From NCBI RefSeq assembly GCF_046097065.1, contig NZ_CP175563.1, positions 372,001 to 436,000 on the forward strand: DNA of 64,000 nucleotides. Direction: 5' to 3'. Shown one piece after another: positions 34,139 to 43,039 of this stretch. The translations under genes were made by a program, and so were the position numbers. How positions within the stretch are numbered: the first letter of the stretch is position 1; every line of letters begins with the position of its first letter. This DNA is from Syntrophus buswellii (GTDB lineage: Bacteria; Desulfobacterota; Syntrophia; Syntrophales; Syntrophaceae). Under the pieces are notes generated by a model, which did no database searches, had not been told where the DNA came from, and worked only from the letters and a program-made list of their open reading frames with translations.

Positions 34139-34990
34139 TTACGAAATGGCCTTGTACCAGATGTTCATGCTTTCGATATGTGCGGAAATGTTGGTGTTGT
34201 TTGTTAACCTTCCTCCATAGGCATAACCGAGCCTGGAAAAAGTGATGTTCATTCCCGGGGATTTTGCCCGGGAAATGGTGTAAGCTGTCTTGATGCCTTT
34301 GTGTTTCATCCTTTTCTCCATTTGAAAAAGCAGATGCACCCCCAGGCTGTGACTCTGCCACCGGGTAAGCGTTGCAAAATCCGTCATTTCCACATTTTCG
34401 GCTGACAGGTCCATCTCGGCGGAAGAAAGGGCCACCAGCTTTTTGCCTGTTTCGACCCCGAAATAGTCGACGTGACTTCGCATGGTGTCAAGGAGATAAG
34501 CGGGATTATGGATTGGAAAAGGATAAGTCGGAAAAACGGCCCTGTAGATGGAGGCCATTTCCTCCACATCCCTTTCCCTGCAGCGGCGTATTGAGAACCG
34601 GTTTGTGTCGAGCGGTGCCGCAGGGGTTCCGGCCCTGCTGAGTGCGAGGCGGAGAATTGCATCCAGGTTTGCTGCTTCCGTTTCGGATGCCCGCCGCCCC
34701 TCCAGGTAATACCCCAAAAATATTCCTGCATCGCACCCGTTGTAGAGTCCGGGGATGGAAGCCTCTTCAACGTAACCCGCCTGGAAAAACCAGTTCGAAC
34801 GGTGTGACGGAACTTTAACGAAGATCTTCGAATAACCGCTCCGTTCCGCTCTTCGGACCAGGTCGAAAGGGAGATCGCCGTTTGAGCCGTCTCCTAATTT
34901 CAACAGGTAGATCCGGTCATTGTACGGACCATGCTGGATGATGGAGCCGCATGGGAGCGTTTCCAGCCGGTCCGGAACGTGCCTGTTCAT
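34139..34990 (-). CDS. ablB: Beta-lysine N6-acetyltransferase
   Basis: The 283-residue protein has a C-terminal GNAT fold (about 130-270; FSIRRCRERDVEEMASIYRAVFPTYPF, later QMEKRMKHKGIKTAYTISRAKSPGMNITFSRLGY). The N-terminal half includes IFVKVPSHRSNWFFQAGYVEEASIPGLYNGC, typical of AblB. Acetylates the epsilon-amino group of L-beta-lysine made by AblA, giving the osmolyte N-epsilon-acetyl-beta-lysine. Its start overlaps the ablA stop by four bases. The order ablA-ablB is the same as in methanogenic archaea and other osmoadapted bacteria. Confidence 0.93.
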   Translation of the reverse strand: MNRHVPDRLETLPCGSIIQHGPYNDRIYLLKLGDGSNGDLPFDLVRRAERSGYSKIFVKVPSHRSNWFFQAGYVEEASIPGLYNGCDAGIFLGYYLEGRRASETEAANLDAILRLALSRAGTPAAPLDTNRFSIRRCRERDVEEMASIYRAVFPTYPFPIHNPAYLLDTMRSHVDYFGVETGKKLVALSSAEMDLSAENVEMTDFATLTRWQSHSLGVHLLFQMEKRMKHKGIKTAYTISRAKSPGMNITFSRLGYAYGGRLTNNTNISAHIESMNIWYKAIS

Positions 34991-36297
34991 GAACCGTTTC
35001 CTTCCCTTCTTTCGTGCCGGTCATTGTCCCTGGGAATCAGGGCGATGGTGTCGTCGTAATCCGCCAGCAGTTTTTCGATCCCCACGGAACGGAATTCCCC
35101 CGCATCTTCGAGGGCGAGCTGGAGATTGCATTCCGTGCAATTTCGATCGCAGAACGTCGGCTCGTACGAATCGGGTTCTTTATACGTGGTAATGACCCCT
35201 TCATAATTTCGCAGGACGACCTTGTTGGTAGACCATGAGATGAGGTAATTCGGCATGACCGGAATTTTTCCTCCGCCTCCGGGGGCATCGATGACATAGG
35301 TGGGAACGCAGAATCCGCTCGTGTGACCTATGAGGCTTTCGAGAATTTCGATTCCTTTTCCCACGGGGGTTCGAAAATGGCTCAGGCCTTCCGACAGGTC
35401 GCACTGGTAGAGATAGTAGGGTCTAACCCGATTGGCTACGAGTTTATGGACCAGAGAACGCATGATCCGGGGGCAGTCGTTGACACCGGACAAAAGAACG
35501 GATTGATTTCCCAGGGGAATCCCGGCATCTGCAAGTTTTCTGAGTGCGAGTTTTGAAGAGGCTGTCAATTCCCGGGGATGGTTGAAGTGCGTGTTGATCC
35601 AGAGGGGATGATGCGCCCTTAGCATTTCAACCAGCTCATCCGTGATGCGGTAGGGGAGCACAGCAGGTGTGCGTGTCCCGATCCGGATGACTTCGACATG
35701 CTCGATTTTTCTCAGCTCGGAGAGAATCCAGTCCAAATAATCCGTCGGCAGGAGAAAAGGGTCGCCACCACTCAGGAGGACATCCCTTACCCGCGGCGTA
35801 TCTCTTATATATTCGATTCCCTGGAGGATCTGATCACGGCTCGGGATCGTGTCCCGGTCTCCCACACGGCGCTTTCTTGTGCAGTGACGGCAATACATGG
35901 AGCACATGTTGCTCACCAGAAACAACACGCGATCGGGATACCGGTGCGTTACCCCTGGAACCGGACTGTCCCTGTCCTCGTGCAGCGGGTCCGTCATGTC
36001 CGTTTTCTGAACCTGAAGTTCCTTGATGTCCGGGAAACTCTGCCTGAATACCGGATCGTTTTCCAGATTATCAACATCAATCAGAGAGAGATAATAAGGC
36101 GTGATCGACATGGGAAATTGTTCGGTGATCAACGTAAAGTGATGACGTATAGCGGTTGGCAACTGGATATTGAGCAGGTTTTCAAACGTTTCCAGATCCC
36201 TGACGCAGTGCCTGAGCTGCCATCGCCAATCCTTCCAGTTCCGAATCGAGCTGCCGTCGATTTCATTGAGTATTTTGTGCTGGGATTCCGTTAGCAT
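34987..36297 (-). CDS. ablA: Lysine 2,3-aminomutase
   Basis: The 436-residue radical-SAM/PLP enzyme converts L-lysine to L-beta-lysine. The [4Fe-4S] motif is CSMYCRHC (about residues 132-139) in NMCSMYCRHCTRKRRVGD. LSGGDPFLL follows, and the PLP lysine region is DAPGGGGKIPV. The C-terminal Cys cluster CDRNCTECNL matches the zinc site of the clostridial enzyme. The start ATG at 36295-36297 follows AGGAAGGA. It heads the ablAB operon and is preceded by a leader stem-loop, a TTGACA/TATATT promoter, and an operator array shared with marR. Oxygen sensitivity of the enzyme fits an anaerobic host. Confidence 0.96.
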   Translation of the reverse strand: MLTESQHKILNEIDGSSIRNWKDWRWQLRHCVRDLETFENLLNIQLPTAIRHHFTLITEQFPMSITPYYLSLIDVDNLENDPVFRQSFPDIKELQVQKTDMTDPLHEDRDSPVPGVTHRYPDRVLFLVSNMCSMYCRHCTRKRRVGDRDTIPSRDQILQGIEYIRDTPRVRDVLLSGGDPFLLPTDYLDWILSELRKIEHVEVIRIGTRTPAVLPYRITDELVEMLRAHHPLWINTHFNHPRELTASSKLALRKLADAGIPLGNQSVLLSGVNDCPRIMRSLVHKLVANRVRPYYLYQCDLSEGLSHFRTPVGKGIEILESLIGHTSGFCVPTYVIDAPGGGGKIPVMPNYLISWSTNKVVLRNYEGVITTYKEPDSYEPTFCDRNCTECNLQLALEDAGEFRSVGIEKLLADYDDTIALIPRDNDRHERREGNGS

Positions 36298-36337
36298 AAT
36301 AAATCCTTCCTAGACTGGATAAAGCGACATAATACGC

Positions 36338-36364
36338 GTATCGCCTGGTATAGACAGGCGATAC
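36338..36364 (-). other. Stem-loop in the ablA leader
   Basis: Exact 10-bp arms GTATCGCCTG and CAGGCGATAC with a seven-base loop, between the operator array and the ablA start. No U-run follows; it may stabilise the mRNA. Confidence 0.55.
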
Positions 36365-36378
36365 CACCCCGTTGCCGC

Positions 36379-36432
36379 GAATATCCTTTCTGTTGGAATA
36401 TTTCCTGTTAGAATATTTCATGTACGAATATA
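36379..36432. promoter_or_regulatory. Tandem MarR-type operator array at the ablA promoter
   Basis: GAATAT occurs at 36379, 36396, 36411 and 36426 (spacings 17, 15, 15). The last three form two overlapping operators: AATATT-TCCTGTTAG-AATATT and AATATT-TCATGTACG-AATATA. Both match the marR leader site AATATT-TCGTGTAAG-AATATT. The upstream-most arm covers the -10 box, so binding should block RNA polymerase. Confidence 0.75.
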
Positions 36433-36455
36433 ATAGGCTCTGAAAGATCTGTCAA
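36427..36455 (-). promoter_or_regulatory. Promoter of ablAB
   Basis: On the minus strand TTGACA (36450-36455), 17-base spacer, TATATT (36427-36432): near-consensus sigma-70 spacing and boxes. The spacer start (GATCTTTCAGAGCC) parallels that of the marR promoter. Confidence 0.75.
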
Positions 36456-36727
36456 GAAAAACTCTTGATTATGAGGCGGCGCACCTCAGGCAGGTCAAGG
36501 TCGGCAAGAATGAAATGAGAAAAAAGGATGAAATTTCTTTAATATCTTCAGGGTCCTGGATCGGAACCCGGGGAGATCGAAAAAAAATGCCGGAGCGTTT
36601 CAGAGCGGCATCACGATGAAAACCCGTCCCGTTTACCGGGGATCGGCGGACGGAGCGGAATGTTGAGATTCCCTGGATCAACCCATGCAGGGAACGGCTT
36701 TCCGATGAAGGAAGCGCTCCGGATTCC

Positions 36728-38194
36728 TCAAGGATCCGGCTCTCCGCTATGAGGCCTTTTCCTGATGCCGTCTTTGATTTTTTTTAGAATTCTCAGCAGC
36801 AATCCCGTCAGGCTCTTATCCCGGAGTTGAGGGGACGTGCGGATCTGCTCCAGCTCCGTTCCGATTGCAACATGGACGGAAGTGGATTTTTGAAAGGACA
36901 GGACCTGTGTGGGAAACACGCTTCTGTGGCCCGTCATGAGAAAACTGACGATGCAGGCAATGGCCGCGTAAGGAGAGATGGCGCTGCCGAAAAATTCCAC
37001 AGCCAGGATGCTGGAAGCGATGGGGGTGTTGGTTGTTCCCGCCAGCAGGCTGACAAAACCGACCGCGGCAAAGGTCGCTCTGTCCAGCCCGAACAGGCCG
37101 CCGAAGAGATTTCCTGCTGTCGCACCGATGCACAGGATCGGCATGACGAGGCCGCCGCTGCCTCCGAAATTCAGCGTGATGCTCGTAAAAATCGCTTTGA
37201 CCAGGAAGGCGTAAAAAATGATTTCTTCACCCCTGAGGGCCGTCTGAATCGTTTCGAGACCGGTACCGAGGAACTGCTTTGAAAAGATCAGCGTCATTCC
37301 GATGAGAAATGCTCCGCCGATAAGCCCCCGAAGAGGAAGAAATGTACCGAATTTCTGGGAAAAGGCATTCCCTTTCTTGAGAATCTCGATGACCAGCAGG
37401 GAGCAAATCCCGAAAAAGATTCCGGAGAACACGATCTTAAGGATGAAGGCTTCCGTCAGGGCCGGCGCGAAATCGAAGGGATAAAACTGGTAGTGAATCC
37501 CGAAAAGCAGGGCAATGTGGTAGCCCGTTATGCCGGCAATAATGGATGGCAAGAGGATTTCATAAACGATTCCACCGACATAAAGAACCTCAACGCCGAA
37601 AATGGCGCCGGCGAACGGCGCTCCGAGGACCGTTGCAAAACCGGCACTGAGTCCGCAGACGACGATCTTTTTCCGGTCTCTTTCATCGAGCCTGAACAAT
37701 TCCGCCGCCACAGAGGCCAGGGATGCGCCGATCTGACCGCACGGTCCGACCTGGCCTGCCGATCCCCCCGTGGCGATGGTCAGGATGGCCGTGAGGAGCT
37801 TGACCGGAACGATGGCGGCCTTGATCCTGCCCCCGCGACGGTGGACAGCCTCGATAACCTTTTCGATGCCGTATCCTTTGGCATCCGGCTCCAGGTATTG
37901 AGTCGTCAATGCGCTGACGGCCAATCCGACGGGCAGCATGAGAAAATAATAGGGATAGCCGGTGCTGTAGGCCAGGGCCCACTCCAGAATCTTCAGAAAG
38001 AAGGTTGTGGACAATCCCACGATGATGCCAATGCCCGTCGCAATGGCAACCCATTTCAGGATGCTGATGAACAGGATGGATTCTTCGATCAGGTGTTCTT
38101 TCATGCTTTTTTTTTCAATATTAAGGATTTCTGTTCTTTGTGAAGGCCTTGACGCGTCATCGAGCCCCTTCTCGGGGGAACTTTCCTTAAACAT
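36728..38194 (-). CDS. CLC-family chloride channel/transporter
   Basis: The 488-residue protein has the two-fold CLC membrane fold. Family regions: GYGIEKVIEAVHRRGG (first selectivity segment, where ClcA has GSGIPE), GGSAGQVGPCGQIGA (second segment, ClcA GREGP), GGSGGLVMPILCIGATAGNL, and AGTTNTPIASSILAVEFFG. The position of the gating glutamate (ClcA E148) is Val149 here and the preceding Arg is Gln. In studied CLC antiporters, replacing this Glu removes proton coupling, so this protein may act as a passive anion channel. There are no CBS domains. Start ATG 38192-38194 has no strong ribosome site, so the start is uncertain. It is divergent from the following P-type ATPase. Confidence 0.9.
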   Translation of the reverse strand: MFKESSPEKGLDDASRPSQRTEILNIEKKSMKEHLIEESILFISILKWVAIATGIGIIVGLSTTFFLKILEWALAYSTGYPYYFLMLPVGLAVSALTTQYLEPDAKGYGIEKVIEAVHRRGGRIKAAIVPVKLLTAILTIATGGSAGQVGPCGQIGASLASVAAELFRLDERDRKKIVVCGLSAGFATVLGAPFAGAIFGVEVLYVGGIVYEILLPSIIAGITGYHIALLFGIHYQFYPFDFAPALTEAFILKIVFSGIFFGICSLLVIEILKKGNAFSQKFGTFLPLRGLIGGAFLIGMTLIFSKQFLGTGLETIQTALRGEEIIFYAFLVKAIFTSITLNFGGSGGLVMPILCIGATAGNLFGGLFGLDRATFAAVGFVSLLAGTTNTPIASSILAVEFFGSAISPYAAIACIVSFLMTGHRSVFPTQVLSFQKSTSVHVAIGTELEQIRTSPQLRDKSLTGLLLRILKKIKDGIRKRPHSGEPDP

Positions 38195-38507
38195 GTATCA
38201 TTATGAGGATGTTAAATCATCGAAAATTTGATCCGGAGTGTTGTCCGTCCGGGGACTGTAGAGGAGAAGGCATATTAACGTTTGATTTATGGGATTGCCA
38301 ACTGTATATTAAGATTTAACATTTGGATTTCTGTGCCGTGTTTTTTCCAGTCAAGCCCGCGGCTTGAAGCGGACTATATCCTCGCGCGTTAAACTCCGCT
38401 TCCGTAGCCAACCTTCAATGCGTCTTTCGCAGCATGCCGTTTGAATCCTGCAGGATCGGGAAAAAACCTGGAAAGGAATTCCTGGTTGAGGAAAGGGGAA
38501 GGAAATC
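38195..38507. other. Divergent intergenic region between CLC and P-type ATPase genes
   Basis: These 313 bases presumably hold both promoters. The first half is AT-rich. A short hairpin CAAGCC-CGC-GGCTTG is present near 38353. The ATPase ribosome site (GGGGAAGG) is at the end. No riboswitch was recognised. Confidence 0.4.
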
Positions 38508-41195
38508 ATGGACAATCTGATCGGCAAGCACTGGCATCATCTCCCCGCGGAAGAAGTCATCGATCTGCTGGACGGCAATAAGGACCAAGGCCTTGACCTC
38601 TTCGAAATCAATCACCGGCGGGAGAAGTTCGGCGCCAACACCCTGACGCAGAAGAAGGGCAAAGGCCCTCTTCTGCGCTTCCTCCTCCAGTTTCACCAGC
38701 CCCTCGTTTACATCCTTCTTGCGGCTGCTCTGATTACCTTTCTGCTTCAGGAATGGGTTGATGCCGGGGTCATTTTCGGGGTGGTTCTCGTCAATTCCGT
38801 GATCGGTTTTCTCCAGGAATCCAAGGCTGTCAAGGCCATGGAGGCCCTGGCCCAGACCATGGTGACCGAGGCCACGGTTCTGCGTTCGGGGGAAAAGAGG
38901 CGGATCTCGTCGGCCGAGGTGGTTCCGGGCGATATCGTCCTGCTCCAGTCCGGCGATAAGGTCCCCGCGGATATGCGCCTCCTGTCGATCCGGGATCTGC
39001 AGGTCGACGAATCAGCGCTCACGGGAGAATCCGTGGCCGTGCAGAAGTGCATGGAGGTCCTGCCCCACGATACGATTCTGGCTGAGCGGAAGAATATGGT
39101 CTATGGATCGTCCCTGGTCACCTATGGCCAGGCGAGCGGCATCGTCGTTTCCATCGGCGACGATACGGAGGTCGGACGGATTTCCGAACTCCTCTCCTCG
39201 ACGGAGGAGCTGGAAACCCCTCTGCTCAAAAAAATCTCCGCATTCAGCAAGGTTCTTCTTTATGTCATCCTGGGCCTGGCGGCCCTCACGTTTGGCGTGG
39301 GGCTGCTGCGGGGCCAGGGCGCCTTCGACATGTTCATGGCCTCCGTCGCCTTGGCCGTGGGCGCCATCCCCGAAGGGCTGCCCGCCGCCATGACCATTAC
39401 CCTGGCCATCGGCGTAGCGCGCATGGCGCGAAAGCAGGCCATCATCCGGAAGCTTCCCGCGGTGGAAACACTGGGAAGCACGACGGTCATCTGTTCGGAC
39501 AAGACGGGAACGCTCACGGAAAACCAGATGACCGTCCAGGAGATTGCCGTGGGTTCGACGTTCTTTGAAGTGACCGGTGGAGGATACGCGCCTTCCGGCC
39601 GGATCCTGGCGCCTGATGGAACCGCTTCTCACGCTTCTTCCGCCGCCCTGTTGGAGTGTCTCCGCTGCGGTCTGCTGTGCAACGACAGCCTGATTGTGGA
39701 AAAGGACGAACGATGGACCGTTCAGGGGGACCCCACCGAGGGCGCTCTTCTGGTTGCGGCTGCCAAGGGAGGGCTTTCGGACCGGGAGGAAACGGAAGCG
39801 CGGCCGCGCCTCGATACGATTCCCTTCGAGTCTCAGCACCAGTACATGGCCACCCTGCACACCGTTCCCGAGGGCGGACTGGTTGTGTATGCCAAGGGTT
39901 CCGTGGAGGCGATGCTGGAGAGGTGCTCTCTGGCTCTGTCCTCCGACGGAGAGCAGGTGAAGCTCGATGCCGACGGAATTCTCGGGGCCGTGGACGCCAT
40001 GGCCGCCAAGGGGCTGCGTGTCCTGGCCTTTGCCCGGATGGGCCTGCCTGAAGGCAGGAAAACGATCTCCCATGAGGACGTGGCGTCCGGCATGACCTTC
40101 CTGGGTCTGCAGGGCATGATCGACCCGCCCAGGGCCGAGGCGATAGAGGCGGTCAGGAACTGCCACAGCGCCGGCATAAACGTCAAGATGATCACCGGCG
40201 ACCACGCCGTTACGGCCTCGGCCATTGCACGCCAGATCGGGCTCGTTCGTGGGGAAAAGGCCCTGACCGGGCGGGAACTGGCCGAGATGAGCGATTCGAA
40301 ACTCCTGGAAACCGTTGAGGAGGTTTCCGTGTATGCCCGCGTGGCGCCGGAGCAGAAGCTGCGCCTCGTGGAGGCCCTCCAGACCCGCGGCCACATCGTG
40401 GCCATGACCGGCGACGGAGTCAACGACGCCCCCGCGCTGAAGCGCGCCGACATCGGCGTGGCCATGGGAATCACCGGCACCGATGTCGCCAAGGAAGCGG
40501 CGGACATGGTGCTTACGGACGACAACTTCGCCTCCATCGAGGCCGCCGTGGAGGAGGGGCGCGGGACGTTCGACAATCTCACGAAATTCCTCGTCTGGAC
40601 CCTGCCGACCAATGTCGGTGAAGGCCTGGTGATTCTGACCTCAGTGCTTCTGGGAACCATGCTGCCCATCGTGGCCGTGCAGATCCTGTGGATCAACATG
40701 ACGACGGCCGTGCTCCTCGGCCTGATGCTCGTTTTCGAGCCCAAGGAGCCTGACATCATGGCCCGCCCGCCCCGTGCTCCCGATGAGCCGATCCTGACCC
40801 CGGTGCTTGTGCGCCGGATGCTTCTCGTGGGGGTGCTGCTGGTGCTGGGGGCCTTCGGGCTGTTCAAGTGGGAGCTGTCGAAGAACGGGGCGACCCTTGA
40901 GGAGGCGCGGACGGTGGCCGTCAATCTCTTTGTTCTGGCAGAGCTCTTTTATCTCTTTAACTGCCGCTCCCTGACGAAATCACCTTTCGCACTGGGATTC
41001 TTCTCCAATCCCTGGATCTTCGCCGGTTGTTCCGCCATGATTCTTCTGCAGCTTCTTTTCACGTACGTGCCGGCGATGAACACGGCGTTCCACAGCGCGC
41101 CGATCGGGATCGATTCCTGGATCCGCCTTCTTGCGGTGGCTGTCTCGGTGATGCTCATCGTGGGCTTCGAGAAGCGTTTGCTCCGAAAGGGGTAA
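38508..41195 (+). CDS. P-type ATPase, P2A (Ca2+-type) group
   Basis: The 895-residue pump has the cation ATPase N-domain (WHHLPAEEVIDLLDGNKDQGLDLFE) and actuator with SALTGES. M4 has PEGLPAAMTITLAIGVARMARKQAI and phospho-Asp CSDKTGTLTENQMT. The nucleotide domain has KGSVEAM, hinge TGDGVNDAPALKRADIGVAMG, and there are four C-terminal helices. The PEGLP M4 site and overall layout fit the SERCA/PMR1-like group, so Ca2+ or Mn2+ efflux is the best guess. ATG follows GGGGAAGG. It lies upstream of the DUF389 gene on the same strand (about 150 bases). Confidence 0.92.
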   Translation: MDNLIGKHWHHLPAEEVIDLLDGNKDQGLDLFEINHRREKFGANTLTQKKGKGPLLRFLLQFHQPLVYILLAAALITFLLQEWVDAGVIFGVVLVNSVIGFLQESKAVKAMEALAQTMVTEATVLRSGEKRRISSAEVVPGDIVLLQSGDKVPADMRLLSIRDLQVDESALTGESVAVQKCMEVLPHDTILAERKNMVYGSSLVTYGQASGIVVSIGDDTEVGRISELLSSTEELETPLLKKISAFSKVLLYVILGLAALTFGVGLLRGQGAFDMFMASVALAVGAIPEGLPAAMTITLAIGVARMARKQAIIRKLPAVETLGSTTVICSDKTGTLTENQMTVQEIAVGSTFFEVTGGGYAPSGRILAPDGTASHASSAALLECLRCGLLCNDSLIVEKDERWTVQGDPTEGALLVAAAKGGLSDREETEARPRLDTIPFESQHQYMATLHTVPEGGLVVYAKGSVEAMLERCSLALSSDGEQVKLDADGILGAVDAMAAKGLRVLAFARMGLPEGRKTISHEDVASGMTFLGLQGMIDPPRAEAIEAVRNCHSAGINVKMITGDHAVTASAIARQIGLVRGEKALTGRELAEMSDSKLLETVEEVSVYARVAPEQKLRLVEALQTRGHIVAMTGDGVNDAPALKRADIGVAMGITGTDVAKEAADMVLTDDNFASIEAAVEEGRGTFDNLTKFLVWTLPTNVGEGLVILTSVLLGTMLPIVAVQILWINMTTAVLLGLMLVFEPKEPDIMARPPRAPDEPILTPVLVRRMLLVGVLLVLGAFGLFKWELSKNGATLEEARTVAVNLFVLAELFYLFNCRSLTKSPFALGFFSNPWIFAGCSAMILLQLLFTYVPAMNTAFHSAPIGIDSWIRLLAVAVSVMLIVGFEKRLLRKG

Positions 41196-41347
41196 GTAAG
41201 GGGCGAGGCTCGGGGCAGCGCTTGGATGCCTGTTTGCCGCGCTTGTGGTGCCGATAGAGACAGATGGGCTATTGTCGGCCAGGCGGGACCCAAAGAAGCG
41301 CCCTGCCGGAAAAATATGACAAGCCTGGAACGGATCGCCGCAGGGGC

Positions 41348-43033
41348 ATGATGCCGGATGCGGCGCTTCTGCACCAGATGGCAATTTCCGTGGACGTGAA
41401 GATGATTAAAAAACTGGAATACAGGATCAACCGTTGGCTGCGCGAGAGGCTTCCGGTGATCAATCATCGGGAGATCATCAAAAATATCTATGACGAGCTG
41501 GATATCACGGCCGGCTATTTCACCATCCTGACGCTGGCCAATCTCATCGCCCTCAGCGGCCTCATGATCAACAGCGCCCCGGTCATTATCGGAGCCATGC
41601 TGATTTCTCCGCTCATGGGACCCATTCTGAGCTTCGGATTCGCTTTCGTTACCGGGGATTCCCTGGTCTGGACGAAATCCCTCCGCAAGGTGGCCATCAG
41701 CGTTGTTGCCACGGTCCTTATCGCCACTCTGGCTTCCTACCTTTCCCCCCTCAGCGAAGTCACCCGGGAAATAAGCGCCCGGACCACACCCAACATCTTT
41801 GACCTGATGATCGCCTTTCTATCCGGAACGGCTGGTGCGGCGGCCATCTGCACCAAGAAGAACTATCTCACCATCGTTCCCGGAGTGGCCATCGCCACGG
41901 CCGTCATACCCCCACTGAGCGTGACGGGATTCGGTATTGGAAACGGCAATCCGACCATCGCCGCCGGCGCCTTTTTTCTTTTCTTCACCAATTTTGTCGC
42001 CATTGTACTTTCGACCTGCCTTGTCTTTTCCCTTTATGGATTCCGCCCCACGATGGCCGCCGAAGAAAACATGAAGAAATTGAAGCGCCGCCTCGTCTAT
42101 CTGTCCCTGCTTCTCCTTTTGATCTCGGTCCCGCTGGTTTACACCCTTTCCCGGGGCGTTACCGAGATCAAGCTGAAACGGGATGTCGAAGCGTCTCTGA
42201 AACGACAGTTCAATCAGGAAAAGCGCTCGCGCCTGGCCACATTCCAGTTTACGGAATTGGACGACGGGGGCCTGCTGGAGATCGAGGCGGTTGTCAACGC
42301 TGTTGAATACCTCAAGGACAGGGAACTGGAGCTGGCTGAGCAGAAGGTGCGGGACAGACTGAAGAGGAAAGTGAGACTTCATGTCGAGCAGGTTAAGGTG
42401 CTGCCCCAGGGATTGGCGGAGCAGGACATCACATTAGCATCCGCTATCGTCCCCGCCAGGCCGACGAAGGAGATCCTTCAGGAGGCGAGGGAGGGGATTG
42501 TTCCCCTGATCCGGCAGGTGTCGGCCGAAGCGGAAGAGCTTATCTCCCCTTCCCGGATCACGGATTTCTCCGTGGCTTTTCAGGATAAAGCCTCCGCTTT
42601 GCTTCTGACCGTTCAGATCCGCCGCGATTACCCCCTGTCGGTTGAGGAACTGACGTGGCTGGAGAAATTTTTCAGCGCCTCCTTGAATATGCCGGTTCGC
42701 CTCCGAGTGGAGACGGTGCCCTTTGTCCCCGTGCTGTTTTTTAATCCGGGATCCACAGCGCTGACGGAGGCGATGAAAAAGGAGTTGGAGCCCCTTCGGG
42801 ATGCCTATGCGAGAAACGACCGCATTCTCATTTCCCTGGAGGCCGTTGCGGAAGCGAACCTGCCCTACCGGGAAAGAATCCGCCTGGCCAATGAGCGGGC
42901 GGAGGCCCTCGCTTCCTTTCTCAGCGCGGAATGCCGGATCGCCCCTCTGCAGATCAGAAAAACCCTTGCCGCAAGGGCGGCCGGAAGGCCTTCGATCAAA
43001 ATACTGGTTTCCACTCTGCCGGAAAGGGGGTAG
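41348..43033 (+). CDS. DUF389 membrane protein with OmpA-like C-terminal domain
   Basis: About 560 residues. The first half is the DUF389 membrane domain of six or so helices: AGYFTILTLANLIALSGLMINSAPVIIGAMLISPLMGPI, then AFLSGTAGAAAICTKKN and IPPLSVTGFGIG. The second half is soluble. Its last 110 residues (FFNPGSTALTEAMKKELEPLRDAYARNDRILISLEAVAEANLPYRERIRLANERAEALASFL) follow the OmpA-like beta-alpha-beta pattern with N-x-x-L/A-x-x-R-A. The family function is unknown. Start uncertain: ATGs at 41264, 41348, 41351, 41378 and 41402 are in frame and none has an ideal ribosome site. It stops six bases before the gpgP gene, so it is probably in that operon. Confidence 0.85.
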   Translation: MMPDAALLHQMAISVDVKMIKKLEYRINRWLRERLPVINHREIIKNIYDELDITAGYFTILTLANLIALSGLMINSAPVIIGAMLISPLMGPILSFGFAFVTGDSLVWTKSLRKVAISVVATVLIATLASYLSPLSEVTREISARTTPNIFDLMIAFLSGTAGAAAICTKKNYLTIVPGVAIATAVIPPLSVTGFGIGNGNPTIAAGAFFLFFTNFVAIVLSTCLVFSLYGFRPTMAAEENMKKLKRRLVYLSLLLLLISVPLVYTLSRGVTEIKLKRDVEASLKRQFNQEKRSRLATFQFTELDDGGLLEIEAVVNAVEYLKDRELELAEQKVRDRLKRKVRLHVEQVKVLPQGLAEQDITLASAIVPARPTKEILQEAREGIVPLIRQVSAEAEELISPSRITDFSVAFQDKASALLLTVQIRRDYPLSVEELTWLEKFFSASLNMPVRLRVETVPFVPVLFFNPGSTALTEAMKKELEPLRDAYARNDRILISLEAVAEANLPYRERIRLANERAEALASFLSAECRIAPLQIRKTLAARAAGRPSIKILVSTLPERG

Positions 43034-43039
43034 GCGGAA

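Larger units (their letters stand above)
36298..36727. other. Control region between ablA and the CLC gene
   Basis: The ablA-proximal 160 bases hold the leader stem-loop, operator array and promoter listed separately. The remaining bases (about 36460-36727) show no gene with a ribosome site and no recognised element; the 70-codon frame at 36469-36681 is not supported. Confidence 0.5.

Noticed and set aside
38195..38507. Searched for a manganese (yybP-ykoY) or magnesium riboswitch ahead of the P2A pump
   Set aside because: The conserved core blocks of those classes are not present.
39012..40394. 460-codon open frame antisense to the third P-type ATPase
   Set aside because: Shadow of the well-supported pump on the other strand.
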